From Phyllobacterium sp. YR531 (GTDB taxonomy: Bacteria; Pseudomonadota; Alphaproteobacteria; Rhizobiales; Rhizobiaceae): a stretch of DNA of 64,000 nucleotides. The stretch covers positions 310,001 to 374,000 of the forward strand of contig NZ_AKIZ01000022.1 of the NCBI RefSeq assembly GCF_000282595.1, read 5' to 3'. Within the stretch, counting starts at the first letter, position 1, and each line of letters opens with the position of its first letter. The position numbers and the translations under genes are program-made. Below the pieces are notes generated by a model. It was not told the origin of the DNA. It did not search any database and saw nothing but the letters and a program-made list of their open reading frames with translations. Below are positions 52,248 to 60,699 of the stretch, piece after piece.

Positions 52248-53435
52248 TCAGCGTTTTGCCGAGGTGAATGCGTTAGCGAGGTCCGCCCAAAGCTCCTCAA
52301 CATTTTCAAGCCCGACATGCAGGCGGATCGTTCGGGGGCTTACGCCAAAGCGCCCGATCGAGTTTGCATCCGGCGTCTGCTGCAACGAAGCGAGCGCCGG
52401 AACCACAAGGCTTTCATGCCCGCCCCAGCTGACGCCGATGCGGAACAATTTGAGCGTATCGACGAAAGCGGGCACGTCGATATCGTCTGTAACCTCGAAT
52501 GAAAACAGTCCAGAATAACCGCTGAGCGTGGCTTTGCCGGGATGGTTGGAATAGACCGGATGCATGACGCGCTCGACATTGCCGTGGGCCTTCAACCGCT
52601 CTGCTATGGTAAGGCCGCTCTTCATGTGATGCGGCAGCCGCAACGTCAGCGTACGCAGACCGCGCAGCAGCAGCCAGGCTTCAAAAGGCGAAAGTTTTGC
52701 GCCGAGATAAGAGTAGGTGCGCCCATTGATACGGTCGATCATCTCGCGCGAGCCGGAAACAACACCTGCAACAGTATCGCTATGACCGCCAAGATATTTG
52801 GATGCGGAATGCATAACAAGATCAATGCCATGGCTGATCGGTTTCTGGAAAAGCGGCGTTGCCCAAGAATTGTCAATGGTCGTTACAACGCCATGCTGTT
52901 TGGCAAGACGCGCATAATGGGCGATGTCTTGCAGTTCAAACATCATCGAGCTTGGGCTCTCAAGATAGAGCAGCTTGGCACCCGGCAAAGCTGCCGCTAC
53001 CGCATCCGGGTCGGAGCCATCCACATAGTCAACCTTGATGCCAAGATGAGGCAATAAACGCTCAAACAGGCGGTAGGCATCACCGTAACAATTGCGGACC
53101 GAAACGATGCGATCCCCTGCTCCCACAAAGGCTAAAACCATTGCGCTGATAGCGCCCATGCCGCTGGAAAATGCCCTTGCAGCCTCAGCGCCTTCCAGCG
53201 CAGCAATCTTGTTTTCAAACTCCATAACGGTCGGATTATCGCCGCGGGAGTACATTGGTTGTTTTTTACGACCGGCAAAAGCGTCGGCCATTTCGGCGTA
53301 GTTTGAAAAGGTGAAAAGCGAGGTCTGATAGATCGGCGGTACAACCGAACCACCAGGAAAAGGATCATCATGCGCGAGAAGGGTTGCAGCTTGCGCCATC
53401 ATGTCTTGATCGTGGAAGTAAGGATTATCGCTCAT
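52248..53435 (-). CDS. Cys/Met-metabolism PLP enzyme (cystathionine gamma-synthase/lyase family)
   Basis: A 395-residue fold-type I PLP enzyme: YSRGDNPT (residues 62-69), SSGMGAISAM, the phosphate and ring contacts TIDNSWATP and the Schiff-base Lys213 (HSASKYLGGHSD). Family members cleave or make C-S bonds (cystathionine, methionine, alkylcysteine). It is two bases from the GntR gene and 25 bases from the CUT1 binding-protein gene, thus inside a sugar-transport operon, which is unusual. The exact reaction is open; beta-elimination on a sulfur-linked glycoside or amino acid is possible. Confidence 0.87.
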   Translation of the reverse strand: MSDNPYFHDQDMMAQAATLLAHDDPFPGGSVVPPIYQTSLFTFSNYAEMADAFAGRKKQPMYSRGDNPTVMEFENKIAALEGAEAARAFSSGMGAISAMVLAFVGAGDRIVSVRNCYGDAYRLFERLLPHLGIKVDYVDGSDPDAVAAALPGAKLLYLESPSSMMFELQDIAHYARLAKQHGVVTTIDNSWATPLFQKPISHGIDLVMHSASKYLGGHSDTVAGVVSGSREMIDRINGRTYSYLGAKLSPFEAWLLLRGLRTLTLRLPHHMKSGLTIAERLKAHGNVERVMHPVYSNHPGKATLSGYSGLFSFEVTDDIDVPAFVDTLKLFRIGVSWGGHESLVVPALASLQQTPDANSIGRFGVSPRTIRLHVGLENVEELWADLANAFTSAKR

Positions 53436-53436
53436 T

Positions 53437-54186
53437 CTACACTCGAACTCGGCTTTTCTGGGTTTGCTTTTTCAGGTTGGCTGCACCGCGCTTCAGATCG
53501 TCTTCGACCGTGGCGATGAGCTTCAATGCTTCGGCGCGGGCCGCGATAGGATCGCGCGCCGCAATCGCATTGTACAAGGTGCGATGATAAGGAAAGCTGG
53601 CGTGACCAAAGTCGCGCACGCCGAGCGGATGCTCCCAGAACCGGTGAAACATCTCATACATCGCAGCGATGATCTGCTCGAACAGTGGGTTACCAGAGGT
53701 GCGAAAAACAGCGAGGTGGAAGTCCCAATCTTCGTCAGCGGACATACCATGCCGCTCGTGAAAAGCTTCTTCCATCTTGATCAATTTCTGCTCGATCATC
53801 GCGATGTCATTATCGCTGACGCGTTCGGCAGACAGGGCCGCAGCCTCCGCCTCTAGACCCCTGCGGATTTCCAGAGTATGCATCAAGCTATTGAAATCAT
53901 TGCCGGATGCCAAGGTTAAAGGCATGTGCAGCATGTTGCGGGTGACGGCAGCTTTCAAGTAAGTGCCACTGCCTTGCCGCCGTTCCACAAGGCCCAGTTC
54001 CTGCCAGCGCGTAAGAGCTTCGCGCACGGTGGTTCTGCTTACTTTCAGACGTTCGGCAAGGACACGTTCAGTCGGCAATCTGTCGCCGGGAGCCAACCCT
54101 TCATCCGTCACAAATCCCACAAGCGCCTGCAGCACCGCGTCATCGCGCGAATGTGTATGCACTGGAGAAAGGATCGGACTGATCAA
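53437..54186 (-). CDS. GntR/FadR family transcriptional regulator
   Basis: A FadR-type repressor: winged helix-turn-helix (DEGLAPGDRLPTERVLAERLKVSRTTVREAL region) and a C-terminal helical FCD ligand domain (RRGLEAEAAALSAERVS, DWDFHLAVFRTSGNPLF). The start is uncertain. An open frame reaches 54372, but a FadR-type operator (54206-54216) sits inside that stretch, so a start behind it is preferred: TTG at 54186 or GTG at 54162, neither with a good ribosome binding site. First gene of the lyase/CUT1 operon. The metal-type FCD residues (Asp, His) suggest a carboxylic-acid effector. Confidence 0.82.
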   Translation of the reverse strand: MISPILSPVHTHSRDDAVLQALVGFVTDEGLAPGDRLPTERVLAERLKVSRTTVREALTRWQELGLVERRQGSGTYLKAAVTRNMLHMPLTLASGNDFNSLMHTLEIRRGLEAEAAALSAERVSDNDIAMIEQKLIKMEEAFHERHGMSADEDWDFHLAVFRTSGNPLFEQIIAAMYEMFHRFWEHPLGVRDFGHASFPYHRTLYNAIAARDPIAARAEALKLIATVEDDLKRGAANLKKQTQKSRVRV

Positions 54187-54205
54187 GTGAACACGCTTTC
54201 TAAAT

Positions 54206-54216
54206 TGGTTGGACCA
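54206..54216. promoter_or_regulatory. FadR-type operator
   Basis: TGGT-TGG-ACCA is an 11-bp dyad of the T.GGT-N3-ACC.A type recognised by FadR-subfamily GntR proteins. It lies just upstream of the likely regulator start and probably serves for autoregulation of the whole operon. Confidence 0.5.
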
Positions 54217-54372
54217 TTGTGCCAATTCAACACGAAACGAACAGGGAGTCAAACGGCAATATTGATTTAAACCGCGTTGGAAATTGTCTTTTTTCTTGAC
54301 CCGGGTGGTTGATAATGAAATGGCCTCCTGAGGCTGGTTCATGAATTTTTCGCATGACCGCGCTAACAACAA

Positions 54373-55272
54373 GAGGACGTATATGGAAATTCAGAAGGTC
54401 ATTTTTGAGTGACGACACACTCCTTGAAACCAGGGACTCAATCAGTGCAATTGAACGCTACACGCGCAAAAACGGGTCGTTTTGCAACTCACAACAACTA
54501 AAATACAGCCTGAGATTACAATTTTACTTCCAAATTTGGCTTGTTTGCTCCCCCAATCCGTTCATTTGCTCGCACCCATCTTAATATTGAGGGAAACCAA
54601 CTCGAAAAATCTGTTCTTGGCTCGCCATAGGAGGCAAACTTCATGTGGGCCACAACCGACCGTTGTGTCAGCGCGATACCCGCACCTTGAGGTGTGGTAA
54701 TGAACGCCCTCGGTATCGAGACACAACGCCCGATCAAACCAGAAGCAGTGGTCCCGATCGGTCGCTCCATCCAATGCAACAACGGGCTTGCACCCGGATG
54801 CTCAATTTTATCGTAAGGTGGAATATGCCCCCCGGCCTCGTCGGGTTGCTTACACCAGATTATGCATGTGAAAATTGTTGGGCGATTGGGGTCGAACCGC
54901 GACCCACCACGGCAACTTTTGTTGGCCGGAATTCGGAACGCCTTTGCGGTGCGTTCAATTGCAGACCTCTCTGACAATCGGAAATGGCGAGCGCCTTCGA
55001 CTAAGGTCTGGGTTATCCAATGGCTCACGCAAATATAGACTTCGGATGCGAGTAAGCGAAATTTCCACTCTTGAGCTGTTCTTCCGCGCGCGGATTGCCA
55101 ACCGAAATTGATACGGTGGAGCAGGCAGTGATCAGTTATTTGGTAGTTACTACAAATTCCTCGCCTATCAACCTGACACAGAATTGAAGCTCCACAACAC
55201 TTTAGGTCGAGACTTATTTTGGGGAGGCATTTCTATAATTGCCTGAAACCATATGCGGCTAGAACCTTGACG
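54373..55272. other. 900-bp decayed stretch without an intact gene
   Basis: Only broken reading frames are present between the GntR gene and the toxin-antitoxin promoter. Part of it (about 54590-54830) reads as a LysR C-terminus in two frames. No RNA gene is recognised. The composition is more AT-rich towards 54430-54600 and 55090-55270. Confidence 0.4.
54590..54830 (-). pseudogene. Remnant of a LysR-family regulator (C-terminus)
   Basis: One minus-strand frame reads MDGATDRDHCFWFDRALCL (from 54774), which has the look of the GcvA-type LysR stretch W....D.....F.D. A neighbouring frame reads QGAGIALTQRSVVAHMKFAS, which matches the following A.GQGIAL..RSLVA..L.SG block. The two parts only join with a frameshift near 54690. 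The DNA-binding half is missing. Confidence 0.4.
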
Positions 55273-55315
55273 AACCAAAATGGTTACACAATAATCTAAG
55301 TGAACCAAGGAGGTT
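55273..55315 (+). promoter_or_regulatory. Operator dyads and ribosome binding site of the toxin-antitoxin operon
   Basis: AACCA-AAA-TGGTT (55273-55285) is a perfect dyad and a further AACCA half-site follows at 55303-55307, giving repeated RHH-type half-sites. AAGGAGG (55307-55313) is a strong ribosome binding site for the antitoxin gene. This fits autoregulation by an antitoxin-toxin complex. Confidence 0.55.
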
Positions 55316-55321
55316 ATTCTC

Positions 55322-55567
55322 ATGACTGCTTTCACCGTTCGCGTACCAGATGAGACCGCGACCAAACTCGATCAGCTCGCGGAAAAACTTGACCGCTCAC
55401 GCTCATACATGGCTGCGCAGGCCATCGAGGACTACATAGCCCGCGAAGAATGGCAGCTTGCTGAAATTGAAGCTGGATTGATCGAGGCCAATCATGGAGA
55501 ATTCGCCAGCGCTGAAGATCTGGCGAAGGTAGTGAGGAAGTACGTGAAGTCTGCCCGTCAATCATGA
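55322..55567 (+). CDS. Ribbon-helix-helix antitoxin (CopG/ParD type)
   Basis: An 81-residue protein: the N-terminal FTVRVPDETATKLDQLAEKLDRSRSYM is a typical RHH DNA-binding domain. The C-terminal part (IEAGLIEANHGEFASAEDLAKV) would wrap the toxin. It represses its own promoter through the dyads upstream and neutralises the co-encoded ParE/RelE-type toxin. Its stop overlaps the toxin start (ATGA). Confidence 0.87.
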   Translation: MTAFTVRVPDETATKLDQLAEKLDRSRSYMAAQAIEDYIAREEWQLAEIEAGLIEANHGEFASAEDLAKVVRKYVKSARQS

Positions 55568-55854
55568 GTGGGATGAGAATCCGCTGGACGTTGAGGGCGC
55601 TGAGACGGCTCGATGAAATCGGCAGTTACATAGAGCAGGACAATCCCGATGCGGCAGCTCGCGTGGTCGCAAGGATCGTGGCGGCCGTGGATATTCTCGC
55701 GGAATTTCCGGCAAGCGGTCGGCCAGGTCGCATCAAAGGCACCCGCGAGATTGCTCTTGCGGATATTCCTTACATCATCCCGTATCGCATTAGTCGGGAC
55801 ATCGAGATTCTCACCATCATGCATGCTCATCAGCGCTGGCCGCAGACATTTTAA
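55564..55854 (+). CDS. RelE/ParE family toxin
   Basis: A 96-residue protein with IRWTLRALRRLDEIGSYIEQDNPDAA, FPASGRPGR and the C-terminal YIIPYRISRDIEILTIMHAHQRWP, characteristic of the RelE/ParE fold, more of the ParE type (gyrase poison) than of the mRNA-cleaving type, because the C-terminal HAHQRWP is typical of ParE/StbE-like toxins. Overlap with the antitoxin by four bases makes a compact type II module. Both genes are intact, while their neighbours are decayed. Confidence 0.87.
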   Translation: MSGMRIRWTLRALRRLDEIGSYIEQDNPDAAARVVARIVAAVDILAEFPASGRPGRIKGTREIALADIPYIIPYRISRDIEILTIMHAHQRWPQTF

Positions 55855-55929
55855 CCGTGTCCGGTTTCAATTTAACCAGGTAGTCGTTTCATCATTGAAC
55901 CCGATTGCCCTTTATCATTATGGGTCGGC

Positions 55930-56481
55930 ATGATGGATTTCAATATATCGTCTCAAACTTGGTTTCCGGTAGTCACGCTTGTTCTAGGTTTGGTCCTCAA
56001 AGGAGCATTCGACGCACTTACAGATCGTCGGACCCGCGAACGGGAGCGCAAGGCACGACGTGAACAACGTCGTGATGCAATCGTCTGCGGAGGGCTGAAT
56101 TCCAACGTGCTACGCTTTTGGAACTGAGAGAGGCGATTCCGCAACTAGGGCGAGCTACGGTCAGATTCATTATCACGATACCATCAATTCGCGAAAGTCC
56201 GGCGTATGGCATCGCAGTAAGTTGCCAGACGACATCAATGAAGGGTCGCTTGCAGCCACAATCAAGATTACCTTGTTGTGGGTGAGGGTGCGTGACAATA
56301 AATTGCGCGATCTAATTGGTACGTTCAAGGCAGCATGTACTGGTGTACTATTGCCAGTAACGAACTTGAGGCGATGGACAGTTTTCAAAATACCATGTCT
56401 GCATTAGAGGGGCTTGATGAAAGATTGGTCGTTATACTGAGATCGCTGGATGATGACGAAGATCATGTGACTGCAACTTAG
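55930..56481 (+). pseudogene. Hypothetical membrane-anchored protein broken by frameshifts
   Basis: The intact start (MMDFNISSQTWFPVVTLVLG) has one hydrophobic segment and a basic stretch (RRTRERERKARREQRRDA), then runs out of frame near 56095. Continuations in other frames are clear: EFQRATLLELREAIPQLGRA, then QIHYHDTINSRKSGVWHRSK and the long LPDDINEGSLAATIKITLLW stretch, and after a third shift NELEAMDSFQNTMSALEGL...RSLDDDEDHVTAT with TAG at 56479-56481. Joined, they give a protein of about 180 residues of a hypothetical family found in soil bacteria, with a single membrane helix and a cytoplasmic coiled domain. Function unknown. Confidence 0.65.
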
Positions 56482-56924
56482 GAAATTTGCTGCAACAAAA
56501 CCTGTACCACAGCGATCTTATTTGATTTCATGAGAGACGATGTGCCAGTTTCTGTGTGGGCTATTTCATGGCAAATAAATGTGGCGACAGCACTTACGTT
56601 TGGTGCTCTGTTTTATTGCACTCGAAGTGCGGCGCGGTCATAGCAATTTGTACTTTGACCCTGCCGGGAATGGCAGCGTTGCGCAGCTACACTTTGCCGG
56701 TTTAATGCCTGACACCACGCTGCTTGCTTCTGATTTGACGTTTTGGCGAAATGTTTTTGTAGATCCCGGCACTTTGATGCTTCCATGATCGGGCGCGCTG
56801 AATAGTATCGAGTTGCCAAGGCTATAAGTGTATTATGCTTGACGGCTCCGGACTTCTCAGCGAGCGAAAACTATACTATTAAGCGGCTGTGGATAGCGCG
56901 CGCGTCAGGCCTGCAATAAAAAAA
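56482..56924. other. 440-bp region with no recognisable gene
   Basis: Nothing with a family resemblance is seen on either strand. A 37-codon plus-strand frame at 56530-56643 lacks a ribosome binding site. The segment probably belongs to the decayed patch that starts at 54.4 kb. Confidence 0.4.
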
Positions 56925-56954
56925 GGGCGAGGCCCCGCGAAGGAGGACTCGCCC
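56925..56954 (-). terminator. Intrinsic terminator of the oligopeptide ABC operon
   Basis: GGGCGAG (56925-56931) and CTCGCCC (56948-56954) form a GC-rich stem; on the minus strand seven T residues follow directly. It lies 16 bases past the stop codon of the fused ATPase gene. Confidence 0.88.
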
Positions 56955-56970
56955 TTAACTGATGTAACAA

Positions 56971-58575
56971 TCAATCGAGATCGAACGCGGCGCCGATCAA
57001 TGTCTTTGTATATTCATGATGCGGATTATCGAATATGTCGTCCGTCTGACCCTCTTCAACAATCTTGCCGTTCTTCATCACAACCACATAGTCCGACATG
57101 GCTTTGATGACTGCCAGATCGTGACTGATGAAAATATAGGACAACCCATGCTTTGCCTGAAGATCACGCAACAGATCAATGACCTGTCCTTGCACCGAGC
57201 GATCCAATGCGGATGTCGGCTCATCGAGAATGATGACTTTAGGCTTTAGAATGACAGCACGGGCAATCGCGATACGTTGCCGTTGTCCGCCTGAAAACTC
57301 ATGCGGATAACGGTTACGGGAAGCAGGGTCCAGGTTCACCTCTTTCAAGGCAGCAATCGCCCGCTTGTCACGGTCTGCCCGAGTCAGCTGCGGTTCGTGG
57401 ATAAGCAGGCCTTCGGTGATAATTTCACCGACAGTCTGCCGCGGTGAAAGCGAGCCATAGGGGTCCTGAAACACGAGCTGCAATTGTTTGCGCAACGGGC
57501 GCATTGCAGAGCGGCCAAAACTCGAAATGTTCTTGTCGGCGAAATGGTAGTGCCCGCTACTCGGTAACAGACGCAAGAGCGCCCGCCCCAAGGTGGATTT
57601 GCCCGAACCGGACTCACCTACAATGCCGATAGTCTGGCCTTCCTGCAAACGGATGGTGACGCCATCGACAGCGCGGAAAAGCGTGTGCGCACTGGAGAAG
57701 AACCCGCCGCCAATCGCAAAATCGACTGAAACATTGCGCCCTTCCAGCACGACTGGAGCAGTATCGGCCGGTGGTTCCTTGCCGCCGCTTGGTTCGGCGG
57801 CCAACAGCATTTTTGTGTAGTCTTCCTGCGGGCGCTCAAAAATATCTTCCACAGTGCCTTTTTCAACCACTTCGCCCTTACGCATTACGACAACACGTTC
57901 GGCAAAGTGTTTGACCACGCCAAGGTCGTGGGTAATCAGGACGATGGCCATGCCGAAGCGCTTTTGCAGGTCGCGAAGCAAGTCCAATATCTGAGCCTGA
58001 ATGGTCACATCCAGCGCCGTGGTTGGCTCATCGGCAATCAGCAGATCCGGCTCGTTGGCAAGTGCCATGGCGATCATGACACGCTGACGCTGACCGCCAG
58101 ACAGCTCGTGCGGATAGCTGTTCATACGCCGCTCCGGTTCGGGAATGCCGACCAGTTTGAGCAGTTCCAGCACCCGCACTTTTGCCTGCTTGAAGCTGGT
58201 GCCTTTGTGATGAACGATGGGCTCGGCGATCTGTCGCCCGATCGTATAGAGAGGATCAAGCGAGGTCATGGGCTCCTGAAAGATCATGGTGATCTTTGAG
58301 CCGCGGACAGTATTGAGCGCTTTCAGCGGAAGCCCGATCAGTTGCTTGCCACGATATTCGGCAGAGCCGGTTACCTTGCCGTTGGAAGCAAGCAGACCCA
58401 TAATGCCCATCATGGTTTGGCTTTTGCCAGACCCGGATTCCCCGACAACAGCCAGCGTCTCACCGGGTTTCACATCGAGATCGATACCCTTTACGGCGTT
58501 CACGTCGCCGTCAGGGGTTGTGAAGTCTACTTTAAGCCCGCGTACGGACAGTACAGTTTCAATCTTGTCCGTCAT
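56971..58575 (-). CDS. Fused double ATPase of an oligopeptide ABC transporter (YejF/DppD-DppF type)
   Basis: A 534-residue protein with two full ATPase domains, each with Walker A GESGSGKS, an LSGGQRQR or FSGGQRQR signature and Walker B ADEPTTALD or LDEPTSALD. The first corresponds to DppD, the second to DppF; both end with the oligopeptide C-terminal block (IFERPQEDYTKMLL and IFDNPHHEYTKTLI). The start at 58575 (MTDKIETV) after AAGGAC is used; 13 extra codons are open upstream into the OppC gene. It powers peptide import together with the two permeases upstream. Last gene before the terminator. Confidence 0.9.
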   Translation of the reverse strand: MTDKIETVLSVRGLKVDFTTPDGDVNAVKGIDLDVKPGETLAVVGESGSGKSQTMMGIMGLLASNGKVTGSAEYRGKQLIGLPLKALNTVRGSKITMIFQEPMTSLDPLYTIGRQIAEPIVHHKGTSFKQAKVRVLELLKLVGIPEPERRMNSYPHELSGGQRQRVMIAMALANEPDLLIADEPTTALDVTIQAQILDLLRDLQKRFGMAIVLITHDLGVVKHFAERVVVMRKGEVVEKGTVEDIFERPQEDYTKMLLAAEPSGGKEPPADTAPVVLEGRNVSVDFAIGGGFFSSAHTLFRAVDGVTIRLQEGQTIGIVGESGSGKSTLGRALLRLLPSSGHYHFADKNISSFGRSAMRPLRKQLQLVFQDPYGSLSPRQTVGEIITEGLLIHEPQLTRADRDKRAIAALKEVNLDPASRNRYPHEFSGGQRQRIAIARAVILKPKVIILDEPTSALDRSVQGQVIDLLRDLQAKHGLSYIFISHDLAVIKAMSDYVVVMKNGKIVEEGQTDDIFDNPHHEYTKTLIGAAFDLD

Positions 58576-58576
58576 C

Positions 58577-59707
58577 TTAGCGGTCCTTTGGATCGAGTGC
58601 ATCGCGCAGTCCATCGCCGATGAAGTTCAGCGAGAACAGTGTGACGACAAAGAAGACAGCGGGGAAAATCAGCAGCCAGGGTGCAGATTGCATCTTGTTT
58701 GCTCCTTCCGAGATCAATGCTCCCCAGCTTGTCAAAGGCGCTTGGACGCCAAGCCCAAGGAACGACAGAAAGCTTTCCAGCAGAATTACCTTTGGCACCA
58801 CCACTGTCACGAACACGATGACCGGTCCAATCGTATTGGGAATGATGTGACGACGGATAATCTGCCAGTCAGTCAGTCCCAATGCCTGCGCTGCGCCTAT
58901 GAATTCCCGCCGTTTCAAAGCCAGTGTCTGACCACGCACGATACGGGCCATATCCAGCCATTCCACGGCACCGATGACAAGGAAGATCAGTATGAAACTT
59001 CGACCGAAGAACACAACGAGCACGACGACGAGGAACACGAATGGCAGCGAATAGAGAATTTCGATGAGACGCATCATCACGTTGTCAACACGCCCGCCGA
59101 GGTAACCCGATATTGCACCATAGGTCACGCCGACCGCCAGTGAAACGAGACTGGCGAGGAAGCCGACTGCAAGCGAAATCTGGCCGCCCAGCATGACGCG
59201 GGCGAGCATATCGCGGCCGTTATTATCCGTGCCGAATGGGAAATACTCACGATTGACGGTGCCGGTCAGTTTTAGTGTGGCACCATCCTCTTCGGTGGCT
59301 GTAACCTGCGTGTTGTCGAATTCATTGGCGCGGTCGAAGTAACGGGTCGAACGCGGATCAATGGGTTTGTCGGAATGGATTGTTGCGGTGAAAGTATTGC
59401 CGTCGACGGCAAACTCACGCAGCTCAACCCTTGCCCGGTCAGCAACGCCCTTCATGACATCGCCGAGACTGTCGGCTTTGGGAAGCGGTTCGATGCTTGG
59501 CGGAATGGCAACATAGGACGAGAACACCTGGTCATAGGTGTGGCTGATCACATAGGGGCCAAAGAACGAGAAAACCGTGATCAGGAAGAGCAGCACACTC
59601 CCCGTCATCGCTGCGCGGTTGCGGCGGAAGCGGATGGCGGCAAGCTGAAAAAGGCTGCGCCCTTTGGACTCTTCCGGTGGAATGATCGTTGCAGGAATAT
59701 CAGTCAT
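58577..59707 (-). CDS. Oligopeptide ABC transporter permease (OppC/DppC type)
   Basis: A 376-residue permease, longer than the usual 300 or so. After the N-terminal OppC_N segment there is a periplasmic insert of about 95 residues (around 75-170) between the first membrane helix and FGTDNNGRDMLARVMLGGQ. Such an insert is also known from YejE/OppC relatives. The EAA loop is REFIGAAQALGLTDW. It overlaps the OppB-type gene by eight bases. Confidence 0.89.
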   Translation of the reverse strand: MTDIPATIIPPEESKGRSLFQLAAIRFRRNRAAMTGSVLLFLITVFSFFGPYVISHTYDQVFSSYVAIPPSIEPLPKADSLGDVMKGVADRARVELREFAVDGNTFTATIHSDKPIDPRSTRYFDRANEFDNTQVTATEEDGATLKLTGTVNREYFPFGTDNNGRDMLARVMLGGQISLAVGFLASLVSLAVGVTYGAISGYLGGRVDNVMMRLIEILYSLPFVFLVVVLVVFFGRSFILIFLVIGAVEWLDMARIVRGQTLALKRREFIGAAQALGLTDWQIIRRHIIPNTIGPVIVFVTVVVPKVILLESFLSFLGLGVQAPLTSWGALISEGANKMQSAPWLLIFPAVFFVVTLFSLNFIGDGLRDALDPKDR

Positions 59708-60623
59708 GACGAACCCTCGGATCGAGAAGGCCGTAGAGAATATCGACCACTAGGTTGAAGACGATGACGAAAATGGCGACGAGAACAACAGTTCCCATGA
59801 CCAGTGTGTAGTCACGATTAATGGCGCCGAGGACGAAGTAACGTCCGACGCCGGGGATGGTGAAAATGCTTTCAACAACGGCGGAACCGGTGAGCAACGC
59901 TGCCGCGCATGGTGCGAGATATGAAACCACCGGTAGAAGAGCGCCGCGCATGGCATGGGTGATCACGACAGTACGTGAAGGCAAGCCGTAGGCCTTGGCC
60001 GTACGGATATGATCCGCGTGCAGGGCTTCAATCATCGAGCCGCGCGTCAGCCTGGCAAAAACCGCCAATTGCGGAAGCCCGAGCGTTATGACGGGCAGTA
60101 TGAGGAACGGCCATGAGCCATCTCCCCACCCTCCCCCGGGCAGAAGCGAAAATGTCAGTGAAAAGATCAGCAGAAGTACCGGCCCGACAACGAAGTTTGG
60201 AACGGTGACACCGGTGGTTGCGACAGACATGGTCAGAAAGTCAAAGAACGAATTCTGACGCAAGGCTGCAAGGGTTCCAACCAGAACGCCGCCAATGAGC
60301 GCGAACAGAAGTGCGAAACTTCCCAGCTTGACCGAATAGGGCAGACCCTTGCCGATAAGCTCGGCAATTGTATTGTCCTTATAGATATAGCTCGGTCCGA
60401 AATCGCCGGTGACGGCATTTTTCAGATAGTTGAGATACTGGTTCCATAAGGGCTGATCCAGATGGTAGGCCTTCATGAGGTTTTCCATCGTCGCCGGCGG
60501 CAATGGTCGCTCAAGATTGAAAGGCCCTCCGGGTGCAAAGCGCATCAGGAAAAACGAAATCGTGACGACAATAAACAATGTCGGCACAGCACTCGCCAGT
60601 CGGCGAAGGACAAAATGAAACAT
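59700..60623 (-). CDS. Oligopeptide ABC transporter permease (OppB/DppB type)
   Basis: A 307-residue permease with the N-terminal helix VPTLFIVVTISFFLMRFAPG, the segment PGGPFNLERPLPP, and the EAA-loop region SMIEALHADHIRTAKAYGLP. The length and order match OppB. It is the first membrane gene after the binding-protein genes, with a stem-loop in the 76-bp gap before it. Confidence 0.9.
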   Translation of the reverse strand: MFHFVLRRLASAVPTLFIVVTISFFLMRFAPGGPFNLERPLPPATMENLMKAYHLDQPLWNQYLNYLKNAVTGDFGPSYIYKDNTIAELIGKGLPYSVKLGSFALLFALIGGVLVGTLAALRQNSFFDFLTMSVATTGVTVPNFVVGPVLLLIFSLTFSLLPGGGWGDGSWPFLILPVITLGLPQLAVFARLTRGSMIEALHADHIRTAKAYGLPSRTVVITHAMRGALLPVVSYLAPCAAALLTGSAVVESIFTIPGVGRYFVLGAINRDYTLVMGTVVLVAIFVIVFNLVVDILYGLLDPRVRHD

Positions 60624-60643
60624 TGAGATATACTCTCTCTCCT

Positions 60644-60664
60644 GTGCAGCTTCAGCAGCTGCAC
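60644..60664 (-). terminator. Stem-loop between binding-protein and OppB genes
   Basis: GTGCAGCT (60644-60651) and AGCTGCAC (60657-60664) form a perfect eight-base-pair stem with a five-base loop in the gap of 76 bp between the binding-protein gene and the OppB-type permease gene. No T-run is present, so processing or stabilisation is more likely. Confidence 0.6.
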
Positions 60665-60699
60665 CTACTCACTCTATTGAACCGCTGCTTCCATCATAA

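Noticed and set aside
54875-54925. tRNA-like stretch with GGTTCGA on the minus strand
   Set aside because: The stem that should flank the loop does not pair and no acceptor, D or anticodon arm can be drawn.
56530-56643. 37-codon plus-strand frame starting MRDDVPVSVW
   Set aside because: Has a hydrophobic centre but no ribosome binding site and lies in the decayed patch.
58286-59143. 285-codon plus-strand frame across the OppC and ATPase genes
   Set aside because: Antisense to two strongly supported genes; Asp/Glu/His-rich low-complexity content is typical of a shadow frame.
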